Positions 40,595 to 50,353 of a stretch of 64,000 nucleotides of DNA are shown here, piece by piece (the first letter of the stretch is position 1; every line of letters starts with the position of its first letter). The notes under the pieces are model-generated. The model was not told the DNA's origin and made no database searches. It saw nothing but the letters and a program-made list of their open reading frames with translations. The position numbers and the translations under genes are program-made. This DNA is from Pseudogracilibacillus sp037072025 (GTDB taxonomy: Bacteria > Bacillota > Bacilli > Bacillales > Amphibacillaceae): positions 1 to 64,000 of the forward strand of contig NZ_JAXHDD010000019.1 in the NCBI RefSeq assembly GCF_037072025.1, read 5' to 3'.

Positions 40595-41230
40595 TTATGG
40601 TTGATCTTTAGGTGTGTCTTCTATTTCCTCCGGTTGTTCTGGTTCTGTAGGTATCTCTGGTGCTGGTTCAGTTATTGGTTCTTCCGGCTTCGATTCCGGT
40701 TTCGGGTCTGGAGCAGGTTTTTTTTCAGATTTAGACTCCGTTTTTGTTTTAGTGTCATTATCTTTTTCTGGATTCTTATTTATCGAACCACTACTATTGT
40801 TACTTGTATTGTTATTTGTATTGTTATTTGTATTGTTGCTTGTTTCTGTTTCACTCGGTCTATTTGGGTTCCAAGTTGTATTCGTTTGAGTAGTTGTATT
40901 GTCTCCCGGGCTTTCAGTCGATTCTTGATGCGGTTCTATTACTTGTTCTTCCTCTTCTTCAACAACTTCCTCATCCAGTCCCTCTTCATCCAATTCGATA
41001 GTTTCTAATTCGTCTATAAATGCGTCTAAATCAGCTTCTTTTTTCTTTACAAAATGATGAGCTAAAAGCGTGGGATTCCCATGAAACTCCTTGGGTTTCT
41101 TTTCTTCTTTCTCATTTACTACTTTATTAGCTGTATTTGTAGCCCCCCATGTATTTTTTCCGATAAAGACAACCGAAACAAATAGTAAAAAAATTATAAT
41201 ATTAAAAACGGTCAATTTTTTATTTTTCAC
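40595..41230 (-). CDS. membrane-anchored or secreted low-complexity protein
   Basis: A 211-residue protein with an N-terminal hydrophobic segment (residues 5-28, VFNIIIFLLFVSVVFIG) acting as signal anchor. It is followed by a Glu-rich stretch (EEVVEEEEEQ), an Asn/Thr region (NNTNNNTNNNTSNNSS) encoded by a nine-base repeat, and a Pro/Lys/Glu tail of repeated 'PEKPxPxPKPE' type. No enzymatic domain. Such proteins occur as wall-spanning linkers. I do not recognise a family. Upstream TTAGGGGGC gives a moderate ribosome binding site. Confidence 0.6.
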   Translation of the reverse strand: MKNKKLTVFNIIIFLLFVSVVFIGKNTWGATNTANKVVNEKEEKKPKEFHGNPTLLAHHFVKKKEADLDAFIDELETIELDEEGLDEEVVEEEEEQVIEPHQESTESPGDNTTTQTNTTWNPNRPSETETSNNTNNNTNNNTSNNSSGSINKNPEKDNDTKTKTESKSEKKPAPDPKPESKPEEPITEPAPEIPTEPEQPEEIEDTPKDQP

Positions 41231-41390
41231 AGAAAGCCCCCTAACCGTATACAGTTTTACTTAATTACCATTGTATACGATAGGGGACAAGAGTTTCAAA
41301 TAAGTTTTGTCGTTAATTCTTCAAATTGTGACTAGTCATTAAATAACGTTTGAATAAAATAGAGTAAAATACAAATAGCGGTTCCTATGG
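41231..41390. other. intergenic stretch upstream of the low-complexity protein
   Basis: This must hold the promoter of the secreted-protein gene. No clear boxes or RNA structure were seen. Confidence 0.35.
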
Positions 41391-41470
41391 TATATCGGCG
41401 GATTCGGTACATTTATCGGCGAGTCCTAGTCTCCTGGTTTATCGGCATTTTCGGCAGATTTATCGGCGAC
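41391..41470 (+). repeat. TATCGGC-type interspersed repeat
   Basis: Four occurrences of t(t)tatcggc(g) at 41392, 41412, 41438 and 41460 are separated by 20-26 bases of variable sequence. Noncoding; similar short clusters occur between genes in many bacilli. Confidence 0.5.
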
Positions 41471-41560
41471 TAATGCGGGTTCTTGTAAGGCAGGTTCCTT
41501 TTATTTTCCCCCCTTTCTTATTTCACCGTATGTAGCAAGGTTTTATGCTAATTAAACGTA

Positions 41561-41603
41561 AAAAAAGAATGTATTCATCGTAAAAATGATGAATACATTC
41601 TAA
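41561..41603 (-). terminator. terminator of the addBA operon
   Basis: AGAATGTATTCATCAT and ACGATGAATACATTCT make a long stem on the minus strand, then TTTTTTT. It lies about 40 bases beyond the addA stop. Confidence 0.9.
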
Positions 41604-41640
41604 TGGGTAATCATTCATTTGTGACAGATTTAAGGCACTT

Positions 41641-44600
41641 CTACAGTTTTATTACCAAATCCTTAGCAAAAAAGTATAAATATGTCACTTTTACAGGCTG
41701 ATGTAAAATATCTTCTATAGACTTTTTATATAGGTTTACTTGAGTAGAATAACGTTCTTTCAGGGTTTCTACTACTTCTTCTGTTACCTCTCCGCTTATT
41801 GCATCTGTTTTATAATCCAAGATGATAATGCCATCATTTGTATGGACAATACAGTCAACTACTCCTTGAATCAACACTTTTTCATTTAAATTACCTTGCC
41901 AGTCACTATAAACCTCACTGGCGTCCAATGTATACGTAAATGGAACTTCCCGCTCTATCTTTTCACTTGTTATTATCAGTTGGGCAATATCATTTGCAAA
42001 AAAGTTTTTAATTGCCTCCACATCCATTGCCTCAGCTTCTTGTTCCGTTAATTTTTCTTCTTCAACTAATTGAATGATAAAATCTCTTATCTCACTTTGT
42101 GAAAATTGTTTTGTTAACGGTATATGTTGCATAACGGTATGCATAGCTGTTCCGATTTCAGCTGGTGTAAGCTCTTTCTCCTCTTGCATAAATAACGGCC
42201 TAGTTGTTAAAGGTTGTCTAAATGGTGTTAATAAACGTTTGTCACTGTAGTCATCTGTTACTTCTTGGCGTCTTTTTATTTCCGTTACACTTTGTTTCGC
42301 ACGAGTTTCCGCTGCTTCTTGAAATGGATAATGAAAGGACAGTTTTTGATCGACTTCTCTTTGCAAATTTTCATTCGTATACGGAACCTTATTCCAATTA
42401 ACAATCGTTGATTTTAACTCATCTTTTGTAATTTGTTCCTTTTCATTGATATGAAGTAACTCTTCTGCAGGTAAAACTTCAATATGCCATTTCGAAGGAT
42501 GTTCACGAATATCAGTCGGAATATCGACGAACTGTTCCTCATCACGCAGGTGATTGGCATCTTCATGGCGAATAAGTGCAGGTCCGATTAGCTCTAAATA
42601 CGTTTTTGCTTTTTTCCTTTGCTGATTTGGTAAAATCCAAGCTGGATGTTCGGTAATTTCCCGCCATTTCTCTTGCACCTTTTCAAACGAAGGAAGATTC
42701 CCAATCATAACGAGCTTTTCCTTAGCTCTTGTCATCGCTACATAAAGAACACGCATTTCCTCTGCTTGTGACTTACGTAAAAAGGCTTCTTTCAGTGATT
42801 GATAATAGAGTGTCGGATAAGTAATCCGTTTTACGGGATCAATGAACTTTGTTGCAAAGCCGCGATCTTTATCCAGAATATATTTTTTACGTATGTCTTG
42901 TTGGTTAAATTCTTTATTTATTTGTCCAATTATGACAACCGGAAATTCGAGCCCCTTACTTCCATGAATTGTCATCATTCTAACAACATCTTCTTGTTCA
43001 CTTAATGCTCGTGCTTCACCTAAGTCCTTATCTTGTTCCTCCATTCGTTCAATAAGCCGTAAGAAGCGGAACAATCCTCGAAATGATGTCGATTCATAGC
43101 TTCGTGCTCGGTCATATAAAGCACGTAAATTAGCTTGTCTCTGCCTGCCCCCAGGAATACCACCAACAAAATCGTAATAGCCGGTTTCTCTATATATTTG
43201 CCAAATTAATTCTGAAAGATCTCCTTCTATAGCAATTTCTCTAAAGGCTTTTAATTGCTCTAAAAATTTCTGTACAATTTGACTTGCTTCTTGATTTCGT
43301 AATGCATAACTTCTTACTGCTTGATAAAAAGGTTCCCGTCGATTCATTAATCTTATTTGCGCTAACTGTTCTTCATTTAAACCAACAATTGGTGATCTAA
43401 GAACTGAAGCGAGCGGAATATCTTGAAACGGATTATCAATTACTTTTAACATATTAATCATTACTTGTATTTCAATCGCTTCAAAATAGCCTTTATCAAG
43501 CTCAGCGTAAACAGGAATTCCTTGTTTTTTAAACTCTTCTGTTATCGTCGGCGCTTCTTTCAGCGACCTAAGCAAAATGACAATATCTCGATATTGAAGA
43601 TTGCGTTGTTTATTTGTTGCTTTATCAATTACTTGTACGGGGGCTTTTTCTTTTTTACCAATCCACTCTTTTATTTTTTCTGCATACAACCTTGCTTCTA
43701 GTTGAATCGCTTCTAATTCTTCAACAGTCTCCGATTCTTCATCTAAATTTCTAGTTTTTTCTGTGTCTCGGTTAATGATGATAAGTTCCGTTTCCGGATT
43801 TTTCAGTTCAAAGTCTTCATAAGAATAGTTTCCATAGATAAGCTCCGCACGTTCATCATAGTCAATTTCTCCGACTGTTTCATCAAGAATTTGTTTAAAA
43901 ATATAGTTAGTAGCGTTTAACACTTCTTCTCTACTGCGGAAGTTTTTAGCCAAATCAATTCTTCTACCTGTTGATTCGTCTTTAGCAAACCGTTTATATT
44001 TATCCAAAAACAGTTGTGGCTCTGCATGACGAAAACGATAAATACTCTGCTTTACGTCCCCAACCATAAACATATTGCCATTTTCTCGATCGCTCACAAC
44101 GGAGAGAATCGTTTCTTGAACATTATTAATATCTTGGTATTCGTCTACCAAAATTTCTTTAAACTGATTTTTATAGTAGTAGGCGATGTCAGAAGGGATA
44201 ATATTGTCTTTAGTCGATGCTGGATCAATTAATATTTCGAGCGCAAAATGTTCCAAGTCACTAAAATCTAAAATAGCCCGCTCTCTTTTCACTTCAGAAA
44301 ATCGTTTTTTAAATTCACTTACAAGTTCCGTTATTTTTTTAATTACTGGATATAAAATTCGCATATCTTCCATATGAGCAGCTAAACTTCGGGTGAAAAA
44401 ATCTTTTTTCATCTTATCGAACGGCTTGCGGAATCGATCTCTTAACTGTTTTACTTTTTCCTTTTTCTCATCCGAACAATCAACACTTTTTCTAGATAAA
44501 CTTTTAAAAGTAACAGAGTTAATATACTGTGCAAGCTCATCCCAACTTGTTAGCGACATGGCTTGATTAATTATCTGCATATCAGCTTCTAGTGCTTCAA

Positions 44601-45348
44601 GATAATGATACGGTCCATCACTTTCTCCAGCTACCGCCATTGCACGATCGATATCTTGTTTCCAAGCCAAAAACTGTTCCATCACTTCGTCTTTTAACAT
44701 CGTAAGCCAAGGTAGATCTTCTTCTTTGCAATCGTTAGGCAAATTATACATTTCCGCCACTTCTTGTAGCCATTCTTCTGGCCAAGGATGCTGGTCGGCA
44801 AAATTATAATTTCGTAAAATAACTTCTTCTAGTTCAACATCACTTCGATCATTTGAGAACATATCGACTACTGTAAAAAAGACTTCCTGTTCTTCCCCTT
44901 CTTGACCATACGCATCTTCAAACATTTCCTCCATTACCTCTTGTTTGATTAGATCAAGTTCCATCGTATCTGCAATCCGAAATGCTGGATCAAGGTCCAA
45001 TAAATACGCATACTGCCTCACAACTAATGTACAAAAGGAGTGCAATGTGGAAATCGAAGCTCTTTGCAATAGTGATAATTGCTTTTTCAAATGATAAGAT
45101 GTCGGGTCTTTTGTTATTGCTTCTTCTAATGCTTTACCAATTCTACTCCGCATTTCTTCTGCTGCGGCATTTGTGAAAGTAGCTACTAATATTTCATCAA
45201 TATTTAATGGATCATCTTGATTTGTAAGCTTTTTAATTATTCGTTCCACAAGTACCGCTGTTTTACCAGAGCCTGCTGCTGCTGCAACTAATATATCTGA
45301 ACCGCTTCTATCAATTGCTTCTTGCTGTTCTTTCGTCCAAGCAACCAA
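41641..45348 (-). CDS. addA: ATP-dependent helicase/nuclease subunit A
   Basis: A 1235-residue UvrD-like helicase with C-terminal RecB-family nuclease. Walker A is 'LVAAAAGSGKTAVLVERI' (near residue 20), helicase motif II 'ILVDEYQDIN', motif III 'MVGDVKQSIYRFRHAEP', motif V/VI 'MTIHGSKGLEFPVV' and 'LYVAMTRAKEKL', and nuclease motif 'IIILDYKTDAI'. With AddB it resects double-strand breaks and loads RecA after Chi recognition. The TTG start is two bases past the addB stop, whose last codons hold GGAGGG as its ribosome binding site. sbcDC, next in B. subtilis, are not here. Confidence 0.96.
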   Translation of the reverse strand: MVAWTKEQQEAIDRSGSDILVAAAAGSGKTAVLVERIIKKLTNQDDPLNIDEILVATFTNAAAEEMRSRIGKALEEAITKDPTSYHLKKQLSLLQRASISTLHSFCTLVVRQYAYLLDLDPAFRIADTMELDLIKQEVMEEMFEDAYGQEGEEQEVFFTVVDMFSNDRSDVELEEVILRNYNFADQHPWPEEWLQEVAEMYNLPNDCKEEDLPWLTMLKDEVMEQFLAWKQDIDRAMAVAGESDGPYHYLEALEADMQIINQAMSLTSWDELAQYINSVTFKSLSRKSVDCSDEKKEKVKQLRDRFRKPFDKMKKDFFTRSLAAHMEDMRILYPVIKKITELVSEFKKRFSEVKRERAILDFSDLEHFALEILIDPASTKDNIIPSDIAYYYKNQFKEILVDEYQDINNVQETILSVVSDRENGNMFMVGDVKQSIYRFRHAEPQLFLDKYKRFAKDESTGRRIDLAKNFRSREEVLNATNYIFKQILDETVGEIDYDERAELIYGNYSYEDFELKNPETELIIINRDTEKTRNLDEESETVEELEAIQLEARLYAEKIKEWIGKKEKAPVQVIDKATNKQRNLQYRDIVILLRSLKEAPTITEEFKKQGIPVYAELDKGYFEAIEIQVMINMLKVIDNPFQDIPLASVLRSPIVGLNEEQLAQIRLMNRREPFYQAVRSYALRNQEASQIVQKFLEQLKAFREIAIEGDLSELIWQIYRETGYYDFVGGIPGGRQRQANLRALYDRARSYESTSFRGLFRFLRLIERMEEQDKDLGEARALSEQEDVVRMMTIHGSKGLEFPVVIIGQINKEFNQQDIRKKYILDKDRGFATKFIDPVKRITYPTLYYQSLKEAFLRKSQAEEMRVLYVAMTRAKEKLVMIGNLPSFEKVQEKWREITEHPAWILPNQQRKKAKTYLELIGPALIRHEDANHLRDEEQFVDIPTDIREHPSKWHIEVLPAEELLHINEKEQITKDELKSTIVNWNKVPYTNENLQREVDQKLSFHYPFQEAAETRAKQSVTEIKRRQEVTDDYSDKRLLTPFRQPLTTRPLFMQEEKELTPAEIGTAMHTVMQHIPLTKQFSQSEIRDFIIQLVEEEKLTEQEAEAMDVEAIKNFFANDIAQLIITSEKIEREVPFTYTLDASEVYSDWQGNLNEKVLIQGVVDCIVHTNDGIIILDYKTDAISGEVTEEVVETLKERYSTQVNLYKKSIEDILHQPVKVTYLYFFAKDLVIKL

Positions 45349-45350
45349 AA

Positions 45351-48300
45351 TTATATCCCTCCTTTTTCCATCGTTTTTTCTTCTAATCTCTTTAAAATAT
45401 CCTCTTCTTTAAGTAACGGTAATTTCCTGAAACTATTCTCTTTTAATGTTGGATCAAATTGACAAACAGATTTAAAACTACAAAAGCGGCAGGCATTTCC
45501 TTCTTTATTTTCATATGGATTTAACTCAATTTTCCCTGATGTTATTTCGATCCCAGCTTGCCTAATAAGTTGATGAATATGATTTCTTAATAAGTCGAAT
45601 GTTTCTTCATCAGCAACTTTGGAATGTTTACGAAAACTTCCATTTTTATTAATGCCAAACGGTGCGATATCGCTCCAACCTGACTCAAGCGAAGTATCCA
45701 TCAGTTGAACAACATCTTTTTCTGATGAAATAAGTCCATCCATCTTATATTCTTTTAATATTTTCTTAGAAAGTGCGTGCTCATTGATATTTTCATTCTC
45801 ATTAATCATTGGATTGTGCACATGGAAATATAAAATTCCAGCTGGAGAAGCTTTCATGCCAAGCCAAGCTTCAGACTGCGATAACACTACATCCAAGTAT
45901 GTTAACATCTGAAGAGCCAGTCCATAATAAACATCTTCTAAACGTAAGCCTCTTGAACTCGATTTATAATCTATAATTCTTAAATATAGCTGATCATGTT
46001 GGAGCGACTGATCGACACGGTCAATTCGCCCTCTTAAAATAAGTTCATAACCATTTGGAAGGGAAATTGTCACTGGATCCAGTCCTGAATCAAATCCAAA
46101 ATCAAGTTCAATTCCAACTGGCGAAAAACCGCTCACCCTTGCTTGTTCACTTAATATGAATGTTGCTTTTGCTATAACATCACGAAGTTTACGTTTAATA
46201 TATTTATACCGATTGGTACTTGATAAAATATGGTGTTGAAGAGCCGGAGCCAAATGTGAGATCGATTTCTTCGCATATTGTTCAGAGTCTTCTTTTGTTA
46301 AGTCGGCAAAACTTCCCTTTTCCGTTTGCACCCATTCTGTAATAGATTTTAAAGCTTCGTGAAAAAGTTGACCAATGTCTGGTGCGTCTAACTTATATGT
46401 ACGACGTTCTTCGAGATTCAAACTATACTGTAAAAAGTGACGATAGGAACATTGGTTTAACAACTCTAAACGTGAAACACTTGTCTTCACTTGTTTCGGA
46501 TATAATTGCTTAACAGTATCAACAGATAAAGATACAGCTTTATTTTCATAGAATAAACTTTGCAGTACATGATACGTTGTACTATATTTTTCTTCTTTTT
46601 GTACATACCAGTCGAGTACATTCCACCAAATGTCCTCTACATGGTATCCTCTAATATAACGAGATAATTGTGCAGTTAGTGCCGCTCTTGTTTTTACAGG
46701 TGTTGTTATAAACCTTGCAGCGTCTTCTAACTCATCCGGGTCTGTTAATAAATTAGGTGTCTTTAATATTGGATAAAATTCCTGTAGGCGACCGATCATT
46801 GGAGATGGGGTTTTCATATTCCCTTCATTGTCACTTAACACATAACTTACCCATAAAAAATCTGTTGCCAATGTAAATGCTATATACATATAAAAGGAAT
46901 CATCCAATAATACACGTCTAGAACTGGCTGCAAGTTCAACACCAAATTGTTGTAAAAACTCTCGCTCCTTTTCATTGATCATGCCCTCGACTGCAGGCTT
47001 CATTGGCCAAGTACCTTCATTTACGCCTAATAGAAAAGCACATTTCTTACTTGAAATCCGTGATTGATCAATTGTTCCAACAATGACTTGATCCATACTT
47101 GGTGGCACATGAGAAAACTGCAGTGCTTCAAGCCCTGCTTCAAATGTTTTACGGAACATTGAAAACGTTAATTCTTCTTCACCGATCATTTCAACCGCTT
47201 CATCAAGAAGCTGAATAAATGCATTCCATACTTGATCTTCTTCACGTGCGCTTTCAATTTCACCGATTGTATCAAAATAATTTCTTCGTTTTTCCAACTG
47301 TTTCGGGATATGTAAACGTTCCAGCAATAAATAAATGGCTTCACAACGCTCTTCTATCGTTATTTTCCCGCTTAACTCCTGATCAATTTGTTTCATTGCT
47401 TCTACTACTTGGTTTCTGTAGCGATTAATTTTCGTCTCTTCTTCTAATTCACGATCTGTTTGTGCTGCTTCAGAAAATCCTCGAAAACGTTTGTATATCC
47501 AGTTCCCCTCTTGTAGCCACTGTTTTTTTCCTCGGATTCCATACTCTAAACAATAGTTTTCCAATTCATCAATCGCATCGATAGTTAAAGGATAGGTTTT
47601 ATCAGTTGCGGGTATGAGACCCGTTTTTAATAATCGGAAAACAGCATCATAACGCCAATTTGATTCAATGACATCAAATAAAGAACGAATAAATTCGATT
47701 AACGGATGGTTTAACATGACCCGTTTTTCATCAATAAAAACAGGTATATTATAATCTTTAAAGATTGTACGAATTAAATCATGATATGTTTCTGTTTCCC
47801 TCACAAAGATCACGATATCTTTATAACGATAGTTTTCGTTACGCACTAACCGTAAAATCTCTTGAATGACACCGTCCAATTCCGCCCTAGGATGCACCGC
47901 TTCATTTAGACTAATTGAGTTATTTGCTTTACCTGTATAGACAGGTGTTGGCCTGTCATCAAAGAACTTTTCTAGATGGAATAACTGAGAATTATCATCG
48001 AATCTCCCATACTCGGAGTTTAAGTGAATTGGCTCTTCGATAAAAATATCATGTTCATTTGCTATGTTACAGAGTCGATAATATGTTTCAGTTGTTTGAT
48101 AAAAAAGGTCAAGTTCTGATAGTTCGTTCCCGAGATCTGTCGGATCCAAAGTTATGACAACATTCACCTGTTTACTCACCTTTAATAGTTCTGCAACAAT
48201 CTCCAGTTCATTAGGTGTAAAACGATAAAAACCATCAATATATATATCAGCATTATGTAAAAATGAAGCTATACTAATTTTATTTGCTAACAGTTGTAAT

Positions 48301-48839
48301 TGATCTTCTCCATCAATATATTTATCCTGCAGCAAAGCGGTTAACTCATGATAAATATAGTGTAAATCTGTCAACTTATTCGTTAAAGGAACATTTTGCC
48401 CAATATAATGTAATTGTTCTTGTAACATATCTGGTGTAATGCAATGTCTTTTAAATTCTGTAATAATACCTTCCAGCTCTTCGATAAACCCTTGCTTGTC
48501 CACAGCTTTTTGAAACATAGAAAAACGCTCCACTCGTTGATCAATGATTTTGCGTAACATCATTTGAATTCCTGTAGAGCTGATAAATTGTCTAGTACTT
48601 CCGCCCGTTTCCTGCAGAACTCGCCATGCCAATCTAGAAAAACTTACGACCTGAGCACGGATGCTTCCCTTTATGTCTTTCTCAAATAAAGCATATTCCT
48701 GCTGAAACGTCATTTGTTCCGGGACAATATAATATATTGGATCTCCGTTTGGATTGGAACGTAATTTTTCTTGAATTTCTTGAACAATGAATTCGGTTTT
48801 ATCTGTATCTGCTCTTCCATATATAATTCGTAAACTCAC
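45351..48839 (-). CDS. addB: ATP-dependent helicase/nuclease subunit B
   Basis: A 1162-residue protein. The N-terminal helicase-like part starts SLRIIYGRADTDKTEF, 'YYIVPEQMTFQQEY', 'AQVVSFSRLAWRVLQETGG'. The nuclease motif 'RIIDYKSSSRG' lies near residue 960 and the 4Fe-4S Cys set is CSYRH near 800 plus 'CRFCSFKSVCQF' near 1125. AddB recognises Chi and cuts the 5' strand. The Walker A motif is atypical: GRADTDKT where G-x4-GK[T/S] is expected, so the second Gly is Asp. The GTG start overlaps the upstream stop by four bases, with GGGGGAG before it. Confidence 0.94.
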   Translation of the reverse strand: MSLRIIYGRADTDKTEFIVQEIQEKLRSNPNGDPIYYIVPEQMTFQQEYALFEKDIKGSIRAQVVSFSRLAWRVLQETGGSTRQFISSTGIQMMLRKIIDQRVERFSMFQKAVDKQGFIEELEGIITEFKRHCITPDMLQEQLHYIGQNVPLTNKLTDLHYIYHELTALLQDKYIDGEDQLQLLANKISIASFLHNADIYIDGFYRFTPNELEIVAELLKVSKQVNVVITLDPTDLGNELSELDLFYQTTETYYRLCNIANEHDIFIEEPIHLNSEYGRFDDNSQLFHLEKFFDDRPTPVYTGKANNSISLNEAVHPRAELDGVIQEILRLVRNENYRYKDIVIFVRETETYHDLIRTIFKDYNIPVFIDEKRVMLNHPLIEFIRSLFDVIESNWRYDAVFRLLKTGLIPATDKTYPLTIDAIDELENYCLEYGIRGKKQWLQEGNWIYKRFRGFSEAAQTDRELEEETKINRYRNQVVEAMKQIDQELSGKITIEERCEAIYLLLERLHIPKQLEKRRNYFDTIGEIESAREEDQVWNAFIQLLDEAVEMIGEEELTFSMFRKTFEAGLEALQFSHVPPSMDQVIVGTIDQSRISSKKCAFLLGVNEGTWPMKPAVEGMINEKEREFLQQFGVELAASSRRVLLDDSFYMYIAFTLATDFLWVSYVLSDNEGNMKTPSPMIGRLQEFYPILKTPNLLTDPDELEDAARFITTPVKTRAALTAQLSRYIRGYHVEDIWWNVLDWYVQKEEKYSTTYHVLQSLFYENKAVSLSVDTVKQLYPKQVKTSVSRLELLNQCSYRHFLQYSLNLEERRTYKLDAPDIGQLFHEALKSITEWVQTEKGSFADLTKEDSEQYAKKSISHLAPALQHHILSSTNRYKYIKRKLRDVIAKATFILSEQARVSGFSPVGIELDFGFDSGLDPVTISLPNGYELILRGRIDRVDQSLQHDQLYLRIIDYKSSSRGLRLEDVYYGLALQMLTYLDVVLSQSEAWLGMKASPAGILYFHVHNPMINENENINEHALSKKILKEYKMDGLISSEKDVVQLMDTSLESGWSDIAPFGINKNGSFRKHSKVADEETFDLLRNHIHQLIRQAGIEITSGKIELNPYENKEGNACRFCSFKSVCQFDPTLKENSFRKLPLLKEEDILKRLEEKTMEKGGI

Positions 48840-49486
48840 TTTGCTCCCCCGCCTCCTTCGTAATTTTCAAGGCTCGTTTTTTTTCTTTTTAATAATTTTT
48901 TCTCCAAAAATTTACCAAAGATCCAAAATACTAAAATACAGACAGTAACAACGACCGTTTTAACCGGATTTTTAGCAAATTCCATAATGCTCGATCCAAT
49001 ATAGGCGATGGAGAAAATCATTACTGACTTCCCTAAAAGAACAGCCAAAACAAACTGTTGTTTGCTAACATTTGATAACCCAGCTACAATATTAATGACG
49101 GACGACGGTGAAAATGGAAAGCAGAGCAAAATAAACATTGGTCCAAAACCATGACGTTCAACCCATGAAGTAATATGTTGCACTTGTTTATTCCGTTTGA
49201 TTTTCAGCAGTGTTTTTTTATTACCAAACTTACGAATGAGGAAGAATACTAAAATTGATCCCGCAGATGACCCAATCCAAGAATATAAAAATCCTTTTAA
49301 AAGACCATATGCTGCACTATTTGCCATGACAAAAACGAATAAAGGTAAAAACGGTAAAAAAGCTTCAATAAATGGAAGTAATATTCCCGGTATTGGTCCG
49401 AGCGCTTCATAGTTATCCAATAGTTCGATAACAGTATCAAACAATTCACTTGCTTCTTCTATTGCTTCTGCTGACATAATATCCAC
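48836..49486 (-). CDS. yhjE: TVP38/TMEM64 (VTT domain) membrane protein
   Basis: A 216-residue protein with five or six helices and the VTT/DedA-like core 'LPLFVFVMANSAAYGLLKGF', 'GSSAGSILVFFLIRKFG', 'FILLCFPFSPSSVINIVAGLS' (part: FPFSPSSVINIVAGLSN). SNARE-associated/TVP38 proteins are thought to move lipids between membrane leaflets. The gene overlaps addB by four bases. In B. subtilis yhjE also lies near addBA, which is the basis for the symbol. The C-terminus is basic. Confidence 0.78.
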   Translation of the reverse strand: MDIMSAEAIEEASELFDTVIELLDNYEALGPIPGILLPFIEAFLPFLPLFVFVMANSAAYGLLKGFLYSWIGSSAGSILVFFLIRKFGNKKTLLKIKRNKQVQHITSWVERHGFGPMFILLCFPFSPSSVINIVAGLSNVSKQQFVLAVLLGKSVMIFSIAYIGSSIMEFAKNPVKTVVVTVCILVFWIFGKFLEKKLLKRKKTSLENYEGGGGAK

Positions 49487-49524
49487 GTTTCATGTGCTCC
49501 TTGAGAATTCGGCATCTTGTTTAT

Positions 49525-49544
49525 ATAATCCCTAATTTTTCATT
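49525..49544. repeat. left arm of a 20-base inverted repeat flanking comK
   Basis: The 20 bases at 49525-49544 are the exact reverse complement of 50167-50186. The two arms enclose comK with about 620 bases between them. Both contain 'tccctaatttttc'. Their role is unknown. Confidence 0.75.
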
Positions 49545-49620
49545 TTACAGATTTATATTATATTATAAACTAAAAACGTGAATACATAATGTATTTTTAT
49601 TTGAACATTGATTTAACAGC

Positions 49621-50142
49621 TTATTCTTTATCCTTTTTTTTATTTTCAATCGCTGCTTTTAAGATTTTCATTCGTGTATCTAAAGAATAGCGAAATTGGG
49701 CAGTTCTTTGTAATTGATTCATCATCGAACCATAAGACACATTTATAATAATGCGTCTACCGTTTTTAAAGATAATTTCAGTTTTTGTTTTTCCGATTGA
49801 TTGTATGTCTTTAACGTGTGAGTGGGCGATCCAAGAGCATTCTTCGTTGGAAGGGGAGGCTGTAGGAAAAAAATACATTCCACTTGAAGGGTCAATAGCG
49901 ATAGGAGCTTTATGTGTAATTCTACTAATGTCTTTTGTACCTTCTAATCTTCCTTTTAAACTACTTCCAAAAAACTTACATGCTTCATCGATCATTTTTG
50001 TAGGGGTAGTATGTACAGTATATTCCTTTTTTTCTTCCAGTACTACGGTGTTTCTTGATCCTTTATCATCCTTCCCAGATAAAACTGCCATCGTTAATGG
50101 AGTTACCTCATATGAAATTGTAATCATTGTTTCGTCAAACAT
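49621..50142 (-). CDS. comK: competence transcription factor ComK
   Basis: A 173-residue ComK. The core 'IDEACKFFGSSLKGRLEGTKDISRITHKAPIAIDP' (part: CKFFGSSLKGR) and 'SWIAHSHVKDIQ', 'FKNGRRIIINVSYGSMMNQLQRTAQFR' (part: VSYGSMMNQLQRTA) match B. subtilis ComK closely. ComK is the master activator of late competence genes, addAB and recA. It is slightly shorter at the C-terminus than the B. subtilis protein (192), the part involved in multimer formation and MecA control. It has AGGATG before ATG and a possible ComK box upstream. It is flanked by a 20-base inverted repeat. Confidence 0.93.
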   Translation of the reverse strand: MFDETMITISYEVTPLTMAVLSGKDDKGSRNTVVLEEKKEYTVHTTPTKMIDEACKFFGSSLKGRLEGTKDISRITHKAPIAIDPSSGMYFFPTASPSNEECSWIAHSHVKDIQSIGKTKTEIIFKNGRRIIINVSYGSMMNQLQRTAQFRYSLDTRMKILKAAIENKKKDKE

Positions 50143-50166
50143 AATTTTTCATCCTTTCTTAATTTG

Positions 50167-50186
50167 AATGAAAAATTAGGGATTAT
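50167..50186. repeat. right arm of the inverted repeat flanking comK
   Basis: Exact reverse complement of 49525-49544. It lies about 25 bases upstream of the comK start, within its leader. Confidence 0.75.
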
Positions 50187-50241
50187 GTATTAATTTAGCA
50201 CAAAAACTCACAAAAGCAACCAAAAGACCTAATTATCTAAA

Positions 50242-50254
50242 AAAATTTAATTTT
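50242..50254 (-). promoter_or_regulatory. possible ComK binding box (K-box half)
   Basis: AAAA-TTTAA-TTTT matches the AT-box consensus AAAA-N5-TTTT exactly. A second imperfect box (AAAA-TCTGC-ATTT) occurs at 50288-50300, 33 bases away; functional spacings known are 8, 18 or 31. The second box overlaps the lplJ terminator, so its role is doubtful. Confidence 0.4.
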
Positions 50255-50283
50255 CAGAGGGGAATTTTGACTAAAATTATCAT

Positions 50284-50330
50284 ATAAAAAATCTGCATTT
50301 CTTGCTAAAAATTAGAAAGAAAGCAGACTC
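50284..50330 (-). terminator. terminator of lplJ
   Basis: TCTGCTTTCTT and AAGAAATGCAGA pair on the minus strand, followed by TTTTTTA. It lies about 25 bases after the lplJ stop. Confidence 0.8.
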
Positions 50331-50353
50331 TTATAAATTTTTCCAACTAGTTT

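Noticed and set aside
40601..41008. Long open frames on the plus strand opposite the low-complexity protein
   Set aside because: They arise from the biased Glu/Asn/Pro codons of the real gene on the other strand; highly Phe/Cys/Arg-rich and without ribosome binding site.
50288..50300. Second ComK box before comK
   Set aside because: It mismatches one base, has a spacing of 33 instead of 31, and lies in the arm of the lplJ terminator, so chance is likely.
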